Assembly (NCBI RefSeq): GCF_002234675.1
Contig: NC_019881.2
Coordinates: forward strand, 14,679,825 to 14,743,824
From: Oryzias latipes
Lineage: Eukaryota; Chordata; Actinopteri; Beloniformes; Adrianichthyidae
Reading direction: 5' to 3'
DNA length: 64,000 nucleotides
Under the pieces are notes generated by a model, which was given only the letters and a program-made list of their open reading frames with translations, did not search any database and was not told the DNA's origin. Shown here one piece after another: positions 60,111-64,000 of this stretch (within the stretch, counting starts at the first letter, position 1; each line of letters opens with the position of its first letter). The position numbers and the translations under genes were made by a program.

Positions 60111-63100
60111 TAATTGGAGAGCTGCCCCCCGCCCCTCATCCTACGCCCTCCTTTAACCCCTACAGAGACTATATTTGATTTCCTAACCATGAGAAAGCAG
60201 ACTTATGAAATTCATATTTAAACAAGTTGATTTTTTTATTATTATTGTTACTACTAAACAAGGATTTTTATGGATATATAGCCTTTGGTGTGTTTGACAG
60301 ACACCCTTCCCGCTCTGTAGCTGTCCACCCCCACACAGATATTGTAGCGATGGCTCCGCGTTTCATCTCTGCCTTAGTTTGAGCTCTGAAAATACCACAA
60401 GCATCTCGGTACCTGCAAGGTTTCAGATTTTTAAAGTAGTTTCCACCAACATGATGGTAGTTGCTCCAGCTCAGAGCTGCTTAAGTCTGGCGTGCATCGC
60501 TGCAGCGCCATCCTTTACTCCAGACAGTATTTTTTTTTTTTTATCTGAACCTGTTGTGAAGAGGGCAAAGCTAACTTGTAATTTTCAAAGAATCCAGCTC
60601 CCCACTTCCTCTCTGCTGTGCTTCAGCCCCGCCTTCTGGTAAGCAGCCATGGCTGCTGTGGAACTGGTGAGCCGATGGTGTTTTCTTCAAGAAGCACTGG
60701 AAGGAACCTCCTTTTTTTTTTTTTTTTTTTTTATTGAACATCGACTTTATTCAAGTTTATCCAAGTTCTGCTTTTAGTTACATCGTCACACACACCGCGC
60801 ATCTTTACACACCTAGGAAATAAAAATGCCAACGAACACTCGTTCTACCTGAATCCATACTGAGCATATCTTTAAATAAATGCACAACCCCAAACATGTT
60901 CGTTGTTACATTTACTCATCCTTCTCCCAACTTCTACCACTGTGTGGTGACAGACAAACAAAACATGGATGCTGCGAACAGGCACCTCAGACTCATGTGG
61001 CTACGTACAATAAATGAATGAGAGGCACCAAACTTTATCTGGATGCACTGATCCTCCTACTTTTTTTTTTTTTTCTTCTTCCTTTAAATAAATTTCTGTT
61101 AGTAGTTTTAGCCAAAAACAAAGTTTGTGCCTCTTAAAGTATATTTAAAAAAAACGATTGTCAAATGGGTCTGATTAAAGAAAAAGGAAAAAAAAGTCAT
61201 TTGTGGGTAATATTCTGCTGCTGCCCCTCACATCCTGCCGTTTGGAGCAGTGGATGCTCGCTTTGCATCATCTGAGAGATCCAACCTGCCTATATAATAG
61301 ACTGGACTTCTATTCTGTCTGCTAATCTGAATCATTTAGCAAAAATGACAAACCAAAAGCTATATTTGTCCTTAGGAAGTCATTTCCTAATGTGCAGAAT
61401 TGTCTTCCTGATTAAAATGCCATTTATTGTGCGGCAAGTGAGGATTTTAAAAGAAAAGCGTTGCAGTCGCTGGTTTAAGTAGTTCAAAAAAAAATGTGTT
61501 AAAGCCAAAGTGTGATGCGATTGACAGCAAGAATAGCAGATGGACTGCCTGGAAAGTAATTGACTTACCTCATAGGATGCAGTAGAAATCACTGGTTGTT
61601 TAACCACAATGTGTTTATTCCTAAACAGAAGGTCCAAAAACCAAATCATGCCCCCCTCCCCTTTTTTTTTTGCTTTTAATCATAAATTAATCTCTACATG
61701 CAAGATTGTTGTGCAATGTGTGCTTTGGATTTGTTGGACCTTTACAGGATCTTGCTTAGTGGCAAACCTTTTCATCTAAAGGGTGGAAATGATGCAAAGC
61801 CGTTTGTTGGTTTTGGATGAATGTGCATCATCTTCCATTGTTTAGCATGCCTATCTGATGACTTAACATCCAACATTTGGCTCATTTTTTTTGTCTTTAC
61901 CTGTGAGACACCACATTGAAAGGCCAGGTTGTCCTCTGCGATCAGAAACGGCGCCGATTAGCATCTGGTTTCATACGTCGGCGATGCCCAACTACTGAAA
62001 TCACAAGTGTGGCTCAGCCTTTTTTCCCAGGATTAGACCCGTCTCTGTGGGCATGTTTTACAGCAGTTCTGTTCCAGGATTTATATGCAAACTGGCTAGT
62101 TTTTTTGTTCTTGTTTTTCATTTGAGCAGTACAGATCTGCTAAAAAGAAAGCAACCTTTCAATTTTTTAAGATGTTCAACAAAACCCAGAGATGCATTCC
62201 CCGTTCCTTTCTAACTGACTTGTTTTTTTTTGAGCTGCTTATACACTATTTTCCTGTGTTTTTCATTTTGATTGTGAAGAACCTCTCTTTTATCCAGCTG
62301 TTTTCAGTTCAAGTATTACACTGTTGTAGGATTTACATATATATTTTTTGTTGTTGCTTCTTTTGCAAATCCCTAAAGAAATCCTGTTTTTAATTTGTTG
62401 CTGAATTTTATTTTGTTACACAAAATATGATATATTCACGCTGAGAATTCTAATAATAAAAATGACATTCTGGTATGTTTGTGCATTTTTCCCCTCTCTA
62501 AAAAAAAAAAAGTTGTTTGCAGAAAAACGGATCTCTTAATCTAATAAATAAATTAAGTAAACCCTTTTTTGCGACTGTGCCCAGTATTGGAGATCTATTA
62601 TTTGAATTTCCACTTGTTTAAACTTATAAATCTGTCTTTCAAGTTGGTATAATAAAGAGTGCACTTGTTTATTTAGCAGCTGGATTCTTTTTGAAGAAAT
62701 GATTTTCTTTTGTTTATCTTTGATCTTATTGTCTTCCCTTCAAATCTCTGCTTTTCGGTCAGATTTACAGATTATATTTTAGCTGTATTCTTCTCCTAAA
62801 TGTCCAACGGGATTTCATATTTAATAAGGCTAATTTTAACGATCCTGCAGACCAACTGGTGGAAAGGAAAAGGCCCCTTCGCCTGCACATACTGCTGGAT
62901 AAATGGATGGAGGACTTGAGGATAGACTGATGCTCTGGACTATCATGAATCACAGACGGGACATCCAAAGGTCACTCCATTTTTCTTATCAGCTCATCTA
63001 AAAACAGAGGATCCCTTGCCCACTTTTTGACTGTTTCCTTGGGCAGAAGCATGGTCCAGTTTAGGGGCTCGCTCCTGCACACCTCCCATTCTGTCTTGTG

Positions 63101-63440
63101 CTTGTGTGGATGTGTTGCCTTCTGCCGGCACACACGTATGCTATCAGGCCATTTAGCAAGCACACTCAGTTGTGGAACATTGTGGTTCTTTTTTTGTTTT
63201 TTTTTTTAATTATGTATTTGGTACCTGTTGTGCGACACTTGAAAGTTCAAAAAATTTTGTTTTGTTTGTTTTGGAAAAGTTTATTCTAAGTTCATCATCA
63301 TCACTTCCTTCCTGGTTTTCTTTTCAGTGTAAGGTGGGCATGTTTGTCACAATGACATGCTCTGCTAACATGCTTATAATCTCCTAGATAGTTGTGTATA
63401 AAATAAACTGTTATAACTTTTTTTATAATAAAATATTCAA
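60111..63440 (+). other. ube2h: Probable long ube2h 3' UTR
   Basis: No new coding exon is recognisable after the stop codon at 60108-60110. AATAAA signals lie at 63402-63407 and 63427-63432, and an earlier AATAAA is near 62454. UBE2H in mammals also has a 3' UTR of several kilobases, so alternative ends at about 62.5 and 63.45 kb are plausible. A 20-base poly-T run is at about 60712-60732. Confidence 0.55.
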
Positions 63441-64000
63441 TGTCTTCACACTGTCTCTGCCTTTCATTTTTTTTATAAGTGTTTACACAGTCTGCATTCC
63501 CAAAACATATTCTCCAATATAACTTCTAATATACTTCTTACACCAGGCTAAGACCTCTTTTGAAAGTTGTCCTCCATTTTTAGAAAAAATTATTCAGTTG
63601 GACAAACCACAAAGCAATGCTGCGTCTTTCCTAAATTAATTAAATGAAATATCTGACAGACTCAGAATAAGGTAAAAGACTAAAGACTCATCTAATGTAT
63701 CAACCAAGGAAAGCTGTTGATTAAATAGAGGAAATTAAGGTGTTTCAGTACTTTTCAAGGGTTTGTGTGTAATATTTCTTTTCAAGATATTCAGTGGAAA
63801 AGGGAACCTTTTTGAATTTTTAGAATTGTGCTGCATATTAAGACATAGGTAAAGGTTCACAAGAACCTATACTATGACATACCTGATAAAAATTCTTATC
63901 AGATCAAAACCATATTTTCACAGCAGACCAATTTTCTTAACTATAACCAGAGTTCATTTTGGACCACACAACTTGTTTTTGAAGTAATAGTGGCACTGAT
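63441..64000. other. Spacer to the window end
   Basis: AT-rich sequence after the last ube2h polyadenylation signal. I see no gene, repeat or RNA in it. Confidence 0.6.

Noticed and set aside
60111-64000. Search for the miR-183/96/182 cluster, which lies near UBE2H in human
   Set aside because: None of the three mature sequences was seen on reading through either flank; the cluster is not in this window as far as I can tell.
1-64000. LTR retroelements, Polintons or other virus-like fossils
   Set aside because: No paired long terminal repeats and no gag, protease, integrase, capsid or envelope-like words were recognised; the only reverse transcriptase relic is of the non-LTR L2 type.

Overview
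The window is vertebrate genomic DNA, almost certainly from a teleost fish. The coding exons are short, bounded by GT-AG introns, and give full-length vertebrate proteins. The spacers are AT-rich and carry an L2-like LINE, a tRNA-derived SINE and several MITE-like families. A Cax-type cation/H+ antiporter (kept in fish, absent from mammals) fits this. A medaka-like percomorph is possible, but that is an impression and not a demonstrated call.

Layout, left to right. (1) 1-4.8 kb has no convincing coding sequence and may be a long 3' UTR of a gene to the left. (2) 5.2-8.5 kb, minus: a gene joining a TINF2-like N-terminal domain to C2H2 zinc fingers, 616 aa in 8 exons. (3) 9.2-12.5 kb, plus: tspan33, 282 aa, 8 exons. 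(4) 15.8-23.0 kb, plus: smo (Smoothened), 828 aa, 12 exons. (5) 24.8-32.3 kb, plus: a type II CAX antiporter (cax1), 842 aa, 20 exons. (6) 34.1-39.2 kb, minus: klhdc10, 388 aa, 9 exons. (7) 40.1-43.3 kb, plus: zc3hc1 (NIPA), 501 aa, 10 exons. (8) 45.2-60.1 kb, plus: ube2h, 183 aa, 7 exons with an 11.8 kb first intron, then a roughly 3.3 kb probable 3' UTR. Every exon chain was checked for splice-site phase and sums to a whole number of codons.

The genes are independent transcription units. The order tspan33-smo and klhdc10-zc3hc1-ube2h matches the human 7q32 block. Two head-to-head pairs (zinc-finger gene/tspan33 and klhdc10/zc3hc1) may share promoter regions. KLHDC10 and UBE2H both act in ubiquitination, as substrate receptor and E2, and NIPA is known as an SCF-type F-box-like protein.

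The most unusual signal is that three of the 67 reconstructed introns carry full U12-type (minor spliceosome) signatures: cax1 intron 9 and ube2h intron 1 (both GTATCCTTTT), and zc3hc1 intron 2 (AT-AC, ATATCCTTCC). A second theme is mobile DNA: a dispersed TIR family seen six or seven times (one copy split by an L2-like LINE), a second TIR family, a hAT-like insertion with a perfect 10-bp target duplication inside smo, and a tRNA-SINE with an AT-palindromic tail. No LTR element, envelope- or capsid-bearing element, CRISPR array or toxin gene was recognised.
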